Source: Chytridium lagenaria (taxonomy: Eukaryota > Chytridiomycota > Chytridiomycetes > Chytridiales > Chytridiaceae). From it: a stretch of DNA of 49,060 nt. A model generated the notes under the pieces. That model had not been told where the DNA came from. It worked only from the letters and a program-made list of their open reading frames with translations, and searched no databases. Of this stretch, positions 1-10,750 are shown piece after piece (within the stretch, counting starts at the first letter, position 1; the number at the start of each line of letters is the position of its first letter). The stretch spans positions 1-49,060 of the forward strand of contig JAHLKC010000205.1 in assembly GCA_025449115.1 (NCBI GenBank), read 5' to 3'. The position numbers were made by a program, and so were the translations under genes.

Positions 1-996
1 TTCAAAGCTTCCTCATAACTTCCCTGAGACGCATAGAGTAACCCAAAGTTTTTATGAAGATGTGCGCGTACAGAGTTTTCGCACTTTTCGCTTTTTAAGA
101 CCGCCCATTTCGCAAGAGATAGGTAATCTTCAGCTTGTTGGTATTGCTTTAAGCCTGCGTTTGTTAACGAAAGAAGATCTAACAATTAAATACCAATGCT
201 TGCTTCACCCAATAGAAGGTACGATGGGACAAGCTCAATGCTGTTTTGACCATAAACATCCATCGAGAATCGAAGAGCTTGAAGTGCAGCGGGGATGGCG
301 AGATCAAATTGACCTTCAAAAAGCTTTTTGTGTGCTTCTGTTTTGGAAAGTTCCAACAGTTGGACCTTTAAGTGAAATGTCAATTCCGCGATATTCATAG
401 ATTATGGGTATGAAAAAGAGAAGAGGCATATATGAACCTGGCGATGGCGAGTCTGTTTTTCTCTGTAAGCTCTTTCCTCCTCCGATCCGAGAACGGCGAC
501 TGGGGTCCTGATTCAATATTGTTTAGGCTATACGGAACGAAACAACCCAATATAAACAAAACAAAGGAATATTGTTGACCCTAACTGCGATGCGATTTAT
601 ATGTATAGCTTACCGTAATGGAACAAGAAGATTGCATATTTTGTTATGAATACCCCGAAAGTCTGTCAGTTGATGCTCCTTGTCGCTATTATGGAATGAG
701 AATTGAACCCGTAACCAATGATAAAGACGGCACTCTTACCAGTAAAATGTCACTCGACAGTCCTTGCACTGGATGTATCTTTTAAAGAAACAAAGGTCAG
801 ACCAAACAACGGAAACGCAGCCGGAAATATCGGCATAGTTATCATCAGAATAACTTACGCCGGTTTCCCACATAGCTCGCAGTTGTGCTTTCGGCCTGTT
901 GTTCAAGGGTTAACTTCAGCCCAATAACGGTTGAGCCTTTGACAAACCTTTGGGATTGGCGAGAGGGTTGATGTGGGTGGCGTTGACGTTTCTCAT
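1..996 (-). CDS. ZMYND12: ZMYND12-like MYND zinc finger/TPR protein, partial (C-terminus outside window)
   Basis: Flagellar protein; in animals and protists ZMYND12 partners TTC29 and inner-arm dyneins of the axoneme. Seven exons fit: 996-948, 895-859, 778-740, 685-614, 507-438, 365-194 and 154-1, all with GT-AG introns. The start at 996 gives an N-terminus ending in NPLANPKGRK, followed by a MYND finger (CELCGKP, CKDCRVTFYC, then HQLTD and the final HNKIC). A linker SEEER follows, then TPR-like helices with LFEGQFDLAIPAALQALRF and SIELVPSYLLLGEASIGL, which are diagnostic family blocks. The reading frame is open through every junction, with no frame break. Intron six is only 39 bp (155-193). 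The gene is divergent from ATP4. The family assignment rests on block-by-block agreement recalled from vertebrate ZMYND12; identity is high-confidence, exact exon edges slightly less so. It is the best evidence in the window that the organism makes flagellated cells. Confidence 0.88.
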
Positions 997-1519
997 CTGC
1001 GGAGACTGACGACCGGGGGATTGTGCGCCACCATTTGCAAACGATGGCAAAACGGCTGCTGGGATCACTGTGGCCATTGATGAAGAGGCTAATGGCTACT
1101 ACGGACGACGGACGAGAGGAGTTGAATTCAGTTGCTGAGAAGCGTCGATCTCAATTTATTATTCACACAAATAAGGATTCCGTGTACATGAGCGAGGCAT
1201 GGTCTAGTTTGACTTCAAATGAGACATGATCCTCAAGACCCAGACTTGATGGTTTAAAGCTTCTTCCTTCTGAACACCTGCAAATGTTGCTGTTTCAATA
1301 AACTATATGCCCCCAGCAAGCATTTCTTCCATATGCGACATCATTCATCCCATTATACAATCCAGTATCCACCCTCTGGCACTTCCCTCGTGCCCCCTCT
1401 GATGGTCTCATGCCTGGCATCTCGCACCGCTCCACATCGCTGTTGAATGATGAAAATTCGAGTCCGTTGCGCAACGACCTTGAAAAAGCGCAAAAAATTT
1501 CGAAGCATTAGTAGCGACG
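997..1519. promoter_or_regulatory. Divergent intergenic region, ZMYND12/ATP4
   Basis: This stretch separates the start codons of ZMYND12 (minus) and ATP4 (plus), so it should hold both promoters. I see no convincing coding frame and no clear TATA box. The short open frames in it do not resemble proteins. Confidence 0.5.
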
Positions 1520-3062
1520 ATGTCCTTCCTTGCCAGAACCTCGGCCGGTGAGCCTTCTCCCTTCTATCTCCATTGCCTCTCATTCCATATCCTGGTTTTA
1601 TTATTGAACATATCTCCTCGATGCTCCCTTTGTCCGCGTCATCTCTAATTGTTTTCTTGTAATGCTATTGTAGCTGTTTCGCGCCAAATCCAGCGTTCAC
1701 CCGCTGTCCTCAGGTGAGCCTTCTTCCTTTCTTTGCTGTTCATTCAGCATGCGTATTAAATGCTCATATGCTTCTTATGCTCTACTGTATGATAACTTAT
1801 CATTCTTTGCTGGTGTTGTTAGGCCGATTGCATCTGCAAAGATCTCAGAGAGGAACTATGCGTCTGGTAAGGGTTAAAGGAAAGATCATTCTTGGACAGA
1901 AAGGGAAGTCCAACTAAGAACGCGGACACTCGAAGGATCTTGGACTCTCGAAGGATCTCGGGTTTTGGAATAAGGATTCAAATTCAACATTTGGATTTCT
2001 CTCAAGCAACCATGGATTTTGACGGATGGATTCTTGCATTTCACTTCAAGATACGAAGACAGATCCCGCATATGTTAGGATATAGGATACATATACTTTT
2101 TTGGACTTCGAATTACAGCCCGCAATGTTGCTGGAATCTAACGGATGGATGGCCCTGTTCTTCACCCAAAAGACGCTAAGAAGGACCCTGCCGAGGCCGC
2201 CACTGCCCTCATCAACATGTTCCCTGGTCAAACCCCCGCTCAAAAGGCTGGATCCGTTCTCCTTACCTCTTCGATTGCCGCCTACCTTTTGTCAAAGGAG
2301 GTCTACATTGTCGACCACGAATTCTTTGAAATGGGCTGTTTGTTCGGTGCCTACTACATCTGGTACTCTGGAGGAAAGGACGGTGCTATTGAGTACTTCA
2401 GCGAGAGGCAGAGCGTAAGCCTTCTCTTTCCTTTGAAGTTAAATTCTATCTCATGAGGAAGTTTAGACAAGACTGATCGTGTTTTTTATTTTCGTTTTAC
2501 TTGAATCCGGAAATATGGCGTATATAGACCATGAAGAAGGTGCTCGAGCAGGCCCGTGAGGAGCACAAGTCCGTCGTCCAGAGCGTATCACCCACATTTC
2601 TAAGCTCGCCGATGTCGTTGATGTCACCAAGGCCCTTTTCGAGACCTCTAAGGTGTGTTCTTGAGCCTAATAATCATGCCTTTCTTTCAACAGCGTTAAG
2701 ATCAAGTATTAAAAACTCTTGTTTTTCAGGAAATCGCCAAGCTTGAGGCTGAGGCTTATGAGCTTAAGCAGAAGGTCACCTTCTCCCACGAGGTCAAATC
2801 CGTCCTTGACTCTTGGGTCCGCCACGAGGCCAGCATCCGTGAGAACGAGCAAAAGGTCCTCGCCGAGACCATCATTGCTAAGATCAGGAACAGCCTCACT
2901 GACCCTAAGCTGGTACGAAATATTTATTTTTTTTAATCTATATGCTTGTCACATACATCGCTCATTGCTGACCCTTTTTGTCTTTTTCTTCTCATAATAT
3001 TGTAGCAAACTGCCATCTTGCAGCAGACCCTCGCTGATGTTGAGAAGGTTACTAAGGCTTAA
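1520..3062 (+). CDS. ATP4: Mitochondrial ATP synthase subunit b (subunit 4)
   Basis: Peripheral-stalk subunit of the F1Fo ATP synthase in the inner mitochondrial membrane. Seven exons: 1520-1547, 1674-1713, 1823-1866, 2173-2414, 2528-2652, 2730-2912 and 3006-3062. The first three encode an Arg/Ser/Ala-rich mitochondrial presequence (MSFLARTSAAVSRQIQRSP). Then come NMFPGQTPAQKAG, the two membrane-spanning stretches around LLTSSIAAYLLSKEVYIV and GCLFGAYYIWYSGG, and a long stalk helix (ALFETSKEIAKLEAEAYELK, VKSVLDSWVRHEASIR). Corrected length is 239 residues, typical for fungi. Oddity: at about 2580-2586 the frame must shift (expected Q-E-R, one G short), while everything before and after is conserved; a one-base sequencing deletion is likeliest. 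The multi-intron leader suggests exon-by-exon building of the targeting peptide. A poly(A) signal AATAAA lies at 3096. Confidence 0.93.
1867..2172 (+). other. Long third intron of ATP4 with an internal tandem motif
   Basis: At 306 bp this is the largest intron of ATP4. Near its 5' part (about 1925-1965) the stretch CTCGAAGGATCT occurs twice in tandem with small changes. Open frames across the intron end do not continue the family alignment, whereas splicing at TCTG/AC gives an unbroken S-D-A-K-K-D. No further feature seen. Confidence 0.6.
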
Positions 3063-3095
3063 GTGGTTTTTCTTTTTACGTTGATACCGTTCACG

Positions 3096-3101
3096 AATAA
3101 A
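3096..3101 (+). terminator. Poly(A) signal of ATP4
   Basis: Canonical AATAAA 34 bases after the ATP4 stop codon, in an AT-rich context suited to cleavage and polyadenylation. Confidence 0.55.
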
Positions 3102-3309
3102 TGGCCTTCTCTTTGGCATACATATCTATGAAGGTTTCGATTGACAGTGTTCTGTTTATTGCTTTTGCGCATTTGTCAGAGGATTGGAGCAAACGAATTT
3201 TGTGAGGACTGTTGCAGAAGATATAAGGAGGTTAAGAACGATAAGAACACGATTCATAAGTATTTGAGTATAATGAAGTATGTTAATTTTATGAGGCTGA
3301 GAAGAGATT

Positions 3310-3545
3310 TTAGTAGTCACAGGCTGCGCCAGGAATACCGCGATATTCTTGAAGTTCTTCAGGGACAGGACCGCCAAAAACACGTTCAATTTCTCTCGAG
3401 ACGATGCGATAGGCGTCCCATTTTTTGTTTAGTCAGCAAAGGGCCCATGACAGACTTAGGGATGTGAGTCCATCCGTGGAACGTCCCAGCTGCTGACATG
3501 AAGCGTGACTCAATCATAAATCTGAGAGGGTGCCATAGACTTAGT
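3310..3545 (-). CDS. Unrecognised short protein or 3' exon, frame broken
   Basis: Convergent with ATP4. Reading the minus strand, one frame gives AAGTFHGWTHIPKSVMGPLL then TKQK. After the six-A run near 3417-3422 a second frame continues with WDAYRIVSREIERVFGGPVP and EELQEYRGIPGAACDY, then a stop at 3310-3312. The composition and the clean stop look like a real C-terminus rather than chance. The break sits exactly on an A run, as do several errors elsewhere in the window. A possible start is the ATG beginning MSAAGT, which would give a protein of about 62 residues; upstream exons are also possible. I do not recognise the family. Confidence 0.4.
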
Positions 3546-3684
3546 AGTTTCAATCATAGTTGACTCTTTGGGCGCAAAAAAAACATTACATGGGTATGTA
3601 CCTATGTAGTAGTGAAAAAAAAACAAAAAACTCTATCCTATAAAATCGTGGCCGTTAGCATGAGTGTAGATTCAGCGAAATGGA

Positions 3685-4350
3685 AAGGTGGCGCGCCCCG
3701 TGATTAGAAAAAAGCAGGTCTCATCGTATGCCACCACTGTGGGTGGTCGTTCATGGTTGTTTGAGTGCTGTGCTGTGCTGTGAGGTGTAGGGATGGTGTA
3801 TGTATATGCGGGAGATGAAAAAGGACAAAATATATACAAAAACACGAAGTCGTCCTTTATTAGAGTTTTCTTTATTAGATAATCAGTAAAATGGATATGG
3901 GATGGAGAGTGAGATCAGAGGGTTCCGTCGACAATGCAATAAACGCAACCAGAAACGACTGAAATAGATCACGGAAAACAAAGACATCGTGGATACTTTT
4001 AAAAAAAACACTATTACCCTAAACTCTGCCGTGCGCGTTTGGAAATGAAGAAAACGTGGTGAACTCGCTAAAATTCCTCTAATATTCGTCATTGCAGACT
4101 GCCCGAAAGGTTATAAAGAAACAAAAAGCACCGTAGACTAGAGTAAAAAATCGTGTTATAAGCTGATGCATAAAAAGCTTGGCCTTACGCTAAACATTTT
4201 AGAGCTTTATTTATTTATATTACCTCACAACGCGCTTTCACCCGTCCCTCAACAACATTTCAACGCTTCATCGCGGATCCCTTAATACGTTCAATAAAAC
4301 CTGATTATCCGTCAATAGGTGCCGGATAAGAAGCGACACCGCGCATTCCT
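3685..4350 (-). repeat. Long dispersed repeat, copy 1 (inverted relative to copy 2)
   Basis: On the minus strand this segment aligns, with substitutions and gaps, to 12030-13110 on the plus strand. Shared blocks in the same order include GATGCGCGGTGTCGCTTCT, GTTTAGCGTAAGGCCA, TACGGTGCTTTTT, AGCGAGTTCACCACGTTTTC, GATGTCTTTGTTTTCC, TCAGTCGTTTCTGG, GTCGACGGAACCCTCTGAT, TCATCTCCCGCA, CACAGCACAGCACAGCACTC and finally CTAATCACGGG-GCGCGCCACC. Copy 1 is shorter because copy 2 has extra internal sequence. Gaps do not respect codons, so it looks non-coding. No clear terminal inverted repeats or target duplication were found. Confidence 0.8.
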
Positions 4351-5002
4351 GCCTTTTCTCCTCAGCTGTCAAAAAGCTTTTATTTTCTTCTCCTCATTAA
4401 TAGATATATTCTGCAACATGCTTACCTCTGTGTCATGCGCGAGATCACAAAACTGAAGGGGAATGACATTGCATGCTTCAAAAGCGAGGGAAAATCGCTG
4501 GAAGAAGGTGAAGAACTGTATAAATCCGCATATTTCATTGCCATCTCATGACTAGGGTCTGCAGCGCAGAGAGTATATAAACATGACTCGATAAAAAAAC
4601 GCGTCGCAGCATGTCGATCACTCATATTCAAAGTCCCACTTGACGCTAAGACAGACTGCAGATTTAACAGCTGATGGGGATGTACACAGATATTTCATTC
4701 TATAACGTACCAGTCCACGTCATTAAATCATCTTTAGTAGCCCCACTGTAATTTACAACAGTGGGCATCATGAAGGTGTCGGAAGGCACGATTGATCGTT
4801 CAATCCTCTGCGCCTTGATGCAACAGACCATACGAAGCCTCATCTGTCCGGAGTGCACCCATGCGGAGCATCGTCTATTGTTGAGAGGTCTGAGGCGCTA
4901 CTGACAATCAAAACTACACAAAAAAAAAAAAAAAAAAAAGGCATAAAAGAACCTACCTTTTTGCGACATCCCAAAACAACAACGACTTTAAAGCTCGAGA
5001 AG
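4351..5002. other. Intergenic sequence upstream of KRI1
   Basis: Between repeat copy 1 and KRI1. A minus-strand open frame at 4422-4631 (69 codons) has no recognisable domain and no supporting splice context, so it is not called. The KRI1 promoter must lie in the right part, next to the poly(A) tract at 4920-4939. Confidence 0.4.
4920..4939 (+). promoter_or_regulatory. Poly(dA:dT) tract in the KRI1 promoter
   Basis: An uninterrupted run of about 20 A residues ends 64 bp before the KRI1 start codon. Such tracts exclude nucleosomes and are common upstream of fungal ribosome-biogenesis genes; the role here is inferred from position only. Confidence 0.45.
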
Positions 5003-7596
5003 ATGAAGGGAGGAAAGGGAAAGAAGAAGGGGAAGAGAGGGTTCGATGAGATGGATTCCCGGAACCCAAACTTCATCCCTGTCACCTCTGGCGATCCAGC
5101 GGAAAAGCGGGCACGATCGTCCTTGTTGGACGAGGATGGAGACGATGACAATAACACCAAGCTTACGGTCAATGAAATGTTTGCTCAAGTGTATGAGGAG
5201 AAGAAGAAGAGGGAGGAGATGCAGTATTGTGAGTTTTACAGTGTTTTGGGTGGTAGTCTGGAGACTGACTCAGAGTTGCCATGCAACAGTGGAAAACAGG
5301 TACGGCACCACACTCATGGAAGAGGAAGATGAGAACGAGTCAGAGGAAGAGGAGGATGAGGATGGAGAGCTTGTGACTGCAGAGATTGATGCCCAGATTA
5401 TGAAAACTATTGGCATGATCCGGTCAGGGAAAGCCGAGTATACGATCCCAAGGTCAACTTCTTTGATGGTTAGTGACGGCATCTCTATTCGCATGTGGCT
5501 AATGCATTGTAAAGAGGATAAGATCAAGGAGGCTCAAAAACATGGAAGGAGAAGCAAGAAAAGATCAAAGGCTCAAAACCTGTCACCTTGAAGGACTACC
5601 ATCGAAAGAACTTGATTGAGGATACGTTGGGTGATGACTCGGATGAAGATATGGAGGAGCGGGTTATGCCAAAAGATATCAGTATTGCTGAAGAGCAAGA
5701 ACAACTCCGCAGAGCTTTCAAAGACGCCATTGCTGAGGACGACAAGAACGATGACGATGACGACGATATCGGCGGGTTCCTTACAAAGCGTGAACGTAGT
5801 AAAGACGAGCAGGCAAAGGAAGAAGAAGAGTACAAGAATTTCTTGTTGGAGAGTATGGCCATGGGTGGAGTCACTGGAATTCAGGATTGGAGGGCTTATG
5901 CGAATGAGAAGAGCGGAGGTGCGAAGACGACGGGGACGAAGAGTTTGAACCCAAATGAGGCGTTTTTGATGGATTATATTCTGAATAGGGGGTGGGTAGA
6001 TAAGGAGGTGAAGAAAATTCCGACGTATGAGGAAATTGTACATGAGGAGCATATTGATGACGATCAGGATGATAAAATTGACGAGTTCGAAAAGAAGTAT
6101 AATTTCAGATTCGAAGAAGAGTGGGTATTTTAGTTTTTTTTTTTTCCTCCCCTTTTTACTACGTATCGGTTTAGTGATCTAATGGTTTTATTTTCCTATT
6201 TAGGGGTGGGGCCGAGATTGTATCGTTTGCAAGAAATATTGAGGGGTCCATGAGGAAGAAGGACACCCGGAGAACAGACGCCCGCACAAACGCAAAACAA
6301 CGAAAGGAAGAAGAAAAGCAGAAAAAGACAGAAGAGCTTAAACGTTTAAAGAACCTTAAGAAGGCAGAAATCCGTGAACGTCTGAAGAAAATCGCCGACG
6401 TAGCAGGTGTTCCTTTATTGACGACGAGGAAGACGATGAAGATGATGGCAAGAAGAAAAAGGGCAAGAAGGCTAAAATGGGCGCAGCCATTACTTTTGAC
6501 GACATCGATCTTGACGGTGATTTCGATGCCGATAAATTCGATCAAATGATGCAAAAGAAATTCGGAGACGAATATTATGCTGCGGAAGAGGACAACGTCA
6601 AGCCCGTATTTGATGATGATGAGGAGGGATGGGATATTGGACCTGATGGGTATGGGATTCCTGGGGAAGAGGGGGAGGTTGATGAATTTAATATTGACGG
6701 CATCGTGGCGGGCGGACCCAAGACTGGGGTTGGAAAGGTCAGAACAAAGGATGTGACAACAACCATTGATGTACCGATGGATGGAGAGGGGTATGGGGAA
6801 GGATATGGGGAAGAGGTTTACGGTGGGGACGAGGACGAGAATTTCATTATGGATGCAGATTATTTACCTGGTGGGGATATGTATATGAGCGACGAGGAAG
6901 AGGAGAAACGTGAGTATTATATCGCTTAATTTCAAAATTTTAACACATAAATTATTATTGTAGCCTCGAAAAAGGAAAAGAAAAAGGAAGAAAAGAAGAA
7001 GGGCAAGAAGGGCAAGGTCTCGCTGGACGACTACCTTGAAGAATACTACCAACTCGATTATGAAGATATGGTTCGTTAAATTCTTCTTTTTTTCCCCTTC
7101 ATATCTACGACTAATTAAACGTTTCCCAAATTCAGATCGGCGACATCCCCACCCGCTTCCGGTACCGCAAAGTCGCTCCTGACGCGTTCGGTCTCACCCC
7201 TCAAGAAATCCTTGCCGCCCCCGACACAGCCCTCAACGAATTCCTCTCCCTCAAAAAACTTGCCCCCTTCCGTCCCCTGACAAAGTCCAAAAAGACCGTG
7301 CGATTTTCTCTAAAACCAAAAAGAAGCGTGAACAGGAGTTCCAGGAGGCTTTGAAGAGCGCTGGTGTTGTGTTGAAGAAGACAGAGGAAGAGAAGGAGGT
7401 GCCGAAACGGAAGTTGGGACAGGCGGCGCAGAAGGCTTTGAAAAAGAAGAAGAAGAAGATGGAGGGCGGGAAGGAGGAGGTGAATGAAGAGAAGAAGGCG
7501 GAAAATGTAACGAGGAGTGGGTCGGGCAGTGGGAAGCCAAGTATCTCAAGTGATCGAATTGCAGCATATAGCATGCCGAAGCGCAAGAACAAGTGA
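5003..7596 (+). CDS. KRI1: KRI1-like ribosome biogenesis factor
   Basis: Nucleolar protein needed for early 40S subunit assembly. Exons: 5003-5228, 5290-5468, 5515-6120, 6204-6909, 6964-7070 and 7136-7596. Family blocks in order: LTVNEMFAQVYEEKKKREEM, ENRYGTTL with an acidic run, LVTAEIDAQIMKTIGMIRSG, VYDPKVNFFD, GSKPVTLKDYHRKNL, a long acidic/KR-rich middle, GGAEIVSFARNIEGSMRKKD, KFGDEYY, and the C-terminal Kri1 domain VSLDDYLEEYYQLDYEDM/IGDIPTRFRYRKV. Corrected length is 762 residues. Four one-base breaks are needed (near 5437, 5540, 6413 and 7276), each a single missing base beside a short run; together they restore a multiple of three. An earlier in-frame ATG at 4853 was not used because that leader has no family likeness. 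The tail is a Lys-rich, nucleolar-type sequence ending PKRKNK. Confidence 0.92.
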
Positions 7597-7849
7597 GAAA
7601 GGACAAAAAAACCGACGGATAAGGAACATTGTAACCGCGTCATTTCACAACGCACGCATAGCTCATTTTACACCAGAAAACACACCTGTATTTATTTATT
7701 ACTCAAAAATCACCCTTTTGGTTCTTTCAACGTGTAAACAGCTCGCACTGCCAAAGAATTTGTCAGTCATTATTGAAAGGAAACATCCGAATTTCAAACT
7801 GGAAGACCGAGTCCATCAAGATCAGCACCTGGTCATCGACATCCAAAAG

Positions 7850-9875
7850 ATGGCCGGCCGAAAGTCTGCGACTCAAAGTCCCAATGCACCCTTCATCAAG
7901 AAACGGAGCAACGTAGCAGAGGAAGTGCCCTTGATGAAATTAGCGTCTTCTGCGAGCATCCAGTTGGAGAAGGAGGAAGGAAAGGGACATGGGAAAAAGG
8001 CGACGATGAAGGATGATTTTGGGAATATGGTGTTGTTGGTGTTTTTATGTGAGTTTTTATTGTGAGATGGCGGGAGATGGGTTGTTGATACGGGGTTCTT
8101 CTTTGTAGATACGTTGCAGGGGGTCCCTCTTGGACTTACCTTTGGGAGTATTCCGTTCCTGTTGAAATCCAAGCTCAGTTTCTCTGATATTGCGCTCTTC
8201 TCTTTATCATCATACCCATACTCTCTCAAGGTAAGCGTTGCGACAGCCAGATTGTGGTAATTAACAATCAAATAGCTGCTTTGGTCCCCGATCGTCGACT
8301 CCATCTACATCCCCTCCATCGGTCGTCGGAAATCCTGGATTGTCCCTATCCAAGCCATAGCCGGTCTCCTCCTCATCTCCCTTGGTTCAACCATGGACGA
8401 TTTCCTCGCCCGCGATGTTGTCCCCGTGAACCTCCTTGCAGGTCTCTTTACGCTTCTCGTGTTCCTCTGCGCAACGCAAGACATTGCGGTTGACGGATGG
8501 GCGCTTACGCTTCTCCACGATGACAATAAAGCATACGCAAGCACGTGTCAGACGATTGGGTTGAATTCGGGTTACTTTTTATCGTTTACAGTTTTTTTGG
8601 CGATGAATTCTGCGGAATTTTGTAACAAGTATTTGAGGAGTGTGCCGTTGGAGGAAGGGATGTTGGGATTGGGGAGTTATTTGAGATTTTGGGGGGTTAT
8701 GTTTTTGGTGTGTGATGCTTGGTTGGTGTTTATTAAAAAGGAGGTGAGGAATGTGCTTTTTCTGAGAAACGTTTACTGATATTTCGTTAGATTGAGGATG
8801 AGAATTCTGAAGAGGAGACGAGCAGTGTCTCGGTTGTTTACAAGCACATTGTTCAAGTTTGTCTCATGCCACGTAAGTCACGAACTATATACAATCTGAT
8901 AGTTCCCCTTTAGACATGAAGATGTTTATCCTGTTCTTCTTATCGCCAAGATTGGCTTCCAAGCCAACGAATCTGTCACTGGTTTGAAACTTCTTGAAAA
9001 GGGTTTCCATAAAGAAGACCTTGCTTTGGCGGTAAGGTGTCTTATTTTTGTTAACCTTCATTAACGTGTTTGTTGTCGTAGGTTTGATTGATTTCCCTTT
9101 CCAAATCCTATTTGGTTACTATGCCGCAAAATGGAGCAGTGGAGCCAAGCCTTTAGTACCGGTACGGCAATGACTTCTTGCCATAGATTTCATTTTACTG
9201 ACTATTTTAAAAAGTGGTTATTCGCGTTCTGCGGTCGTCTTGTTTTCGCCTTTTTGTCCATTTTCATCATCTCCAACGTCCCTACTGCTGGTATCACAAC
9301 GTCCTTCTTTGTTCTGGTGATGGCATGTACCGTGTTGAGTTCATTCATGAGGTAATGTCCCAACACCCTTTTTCGTTGCTAACAAGGTTTACTTCCAGCA
9401 CGGTTCAGTTTGTGGGATTGGGCAGTTTCTTTACCAAGATCAGTGACCCCCGTATCGGCGGAACATACATGACGCTTGTAAGCCCCCCACCACATCTCAA
9501 CTTGAAAAACTGACCCACATTTCTGCAGCTGAACACCATCAGCAACCTTGGAGGTACTTGGCCCAAATTCTTTGTCCTCCACGCCGTCGACTACTTCACC
9601 GACTCAGCCTGTACCATCCCAAACCCCGATCAATCTCCTCTTAAATGTCTTGACGAGCATTCGAAAACGCTTTGCAAGAACCTTGCGGGAGTGTGTGAGA
9701 CTCGGTTGATGGGTATTACCCTGTGAGCGTGGGGTGTGTGGTGATTGGGGTGGTGACATTTTTAGGGTTTATTTACCCGCAGATGAAAAAGATTGAGGGG
9801 TTACCGGAGAGTGCGTGGAAGTTGCCAAAAGAGGAGGAAGGTGTACCATTGAGGAACAAGAAGGAGGATTATTAG
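7850..9875 (+). CDS. Acetyl-CoA transporter, SLC33A1/AT-1 family
   Basis: Major-facilitator-type carrier that moves acetyl-CoA into the ER/Golgi lumen for protein and glycan acetylation. Nine exons: 7850-8048, 8109-8230, 8276-8743, 8791-8872, 8914-9031, 9082-9161, 9215-9351, 9399-9477 and 9529-9875. Conserved blocks: LQGVPLGLTFGSIPFLL, LLWSPIVDSIY then GRRKSWIVPIQ, ATQDIAVDGWALTLL, CQTIGLNSGYFLSFTVFLA, AKIGFQANESVT, KISDPRIGGTYMTLLNTISN and LGGTWP. The N-terminal 65 residues are polar and cytosolic, followed by about a dozen hydrophobic segments; the tail is charged. Three one-base breaks (near 8940, at the 9031/9082 junction, near 9706) restore the frame and give 544 residues, close to the 549 of human SLC33A1. 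The substrate is inferred from the family. Confidence 0.9.
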
Positions 9876-9989
9876 ATTTTTTTTATCTGGTTCTTTTTAT
9901 TTCCTTGGTTTATAATATGTTGTTTCTGTTTGCAGCCCCCTGTTGTTGGCGGGCGTCCTTTTCTTTTTTGACACGTTTTAAAAGAATGT

Positions 9990-10732
9990 TCTTTATGATG
10001 TAACGAGTCGTTTTGGCGATGGGAGTTTGGTGGATGGCGTTGATATCCGTGAAGGTGTTGGAATTTTTCCCCCAACCACGCGTGTAGGTGATGGTGTTGG
10101 TCTTGGTAGCGACATCTCCAAGTCCTTGGCTTTTGCGAAGACGGCGGTCTTAACCGCGTCACGCTCACCGGTCTTGCGAGTCTAGTGGGGGATGTCAACT
10201 CTGGCGTTGATTTTGAGGGTGCCGGAAGTTTACACGAACTCCCAGGAATAGAAGTCGATGGAGGTTTAAAGAGTTGGGAGGTTGATAGCGTCCCAGGTTT
10301 ACGGAGAAGACTTTGCGAAAGTTTTTGTTTTGTGACGGTTTTCTGTAGCTCCACCTTTAAATTCGTTTGTGGCCTCTCAACAAGTTCTGCGACCCCCTCC
10401 CTCAACGCTACACACACTCTCCTCATATCGTCTAAATCCGCTAAAACATGTTGATGTCGTTTCTCGACGGCGACCACGTACCCCGCGATAACATGCCAGA
10501 GGGGTGTTGAGGATGCCGTGTGGATGGTGATGGAATGGGATGGGGAGGTGACGGTGAGGGTTTCGGGAGTAGATGAGATCGTGGTGATTGGGATGAGGAG
10601 TGGGGTTGTAGGGAGTGTGATGTGGAGGGTTGCGTTGGGGAGGAGGGAGATGGGGAGAGGAGTTGTGGGGAGGGGTGGGGTAGAGTTGAGGCAGGTAAAG
10701 AGGCCTGTGAGGAGGGTCGGAGGGTCCTCCAT
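9990..10732 (-). CDS. Unrecognised protein with beta-rich head, helical middle and Ser/Pro tail
   Basis: Minus-strand frame opening at ATG 10732 (an earlier ATG lies at 10750). The first 75 residues are Thr/Pro/Leu-rich and beta-like (ATLHITLPTTPLLIPITT, HSITIHTASSTPLWHV). Next comes a charged helical stretch (VVAVEKRHQHVLADLDDM, VALREGVAELVE) that could form a coiled coil, then a basic Ser/Pro/Lys-rich tail. Around 10175 the better-looking tail moves to another frame (KTGERDAVKTAVFAKAKDLE, then TPSPTR and SPKRLVTS with stop near 9999), so one more base break is likely. The layout recalls short head-plus-coil proteins such as those of the XLF/PAXX group, but no diagnostic motif is present, so I do not assign it. 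Convergent with the acetyl-CoA transporter. Confidence 0.4.
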
Positions 10733-10750
10733 GATCAATGCTGCGGACAA

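Noticed and set aside
62..400. Plus-strand ORF of 112 codons
   Set aside because: It is antisense to well-supported ZMYND12 exons and has no domain.
2580..2590. Programmed ribosomal frameshift in ATP4
   Set aside because: No slippery heptamer or stimulatory structure; the same kind of one-base defect recurs in many unrelated genes here.
3685..4350. DNA transposon with terminal inverted repeats
   Set aside because: I could not find matching inverted termini, a target duplication or a transposase; only a diverged repeat can be supported.
4422..4631. Minus-strand 69-codon ORF
   Set aside because: Unrecognised, Ser-rich, with no clear upstream start region or splice partner; may be chance.
4853..5002. 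Upstream in-frame ATG extending KRI1 by 50 codons
   Set aside because: The leader runs through the poly(A) tract as a Lys run and has no family likeness; ATG 5003 is the better start.
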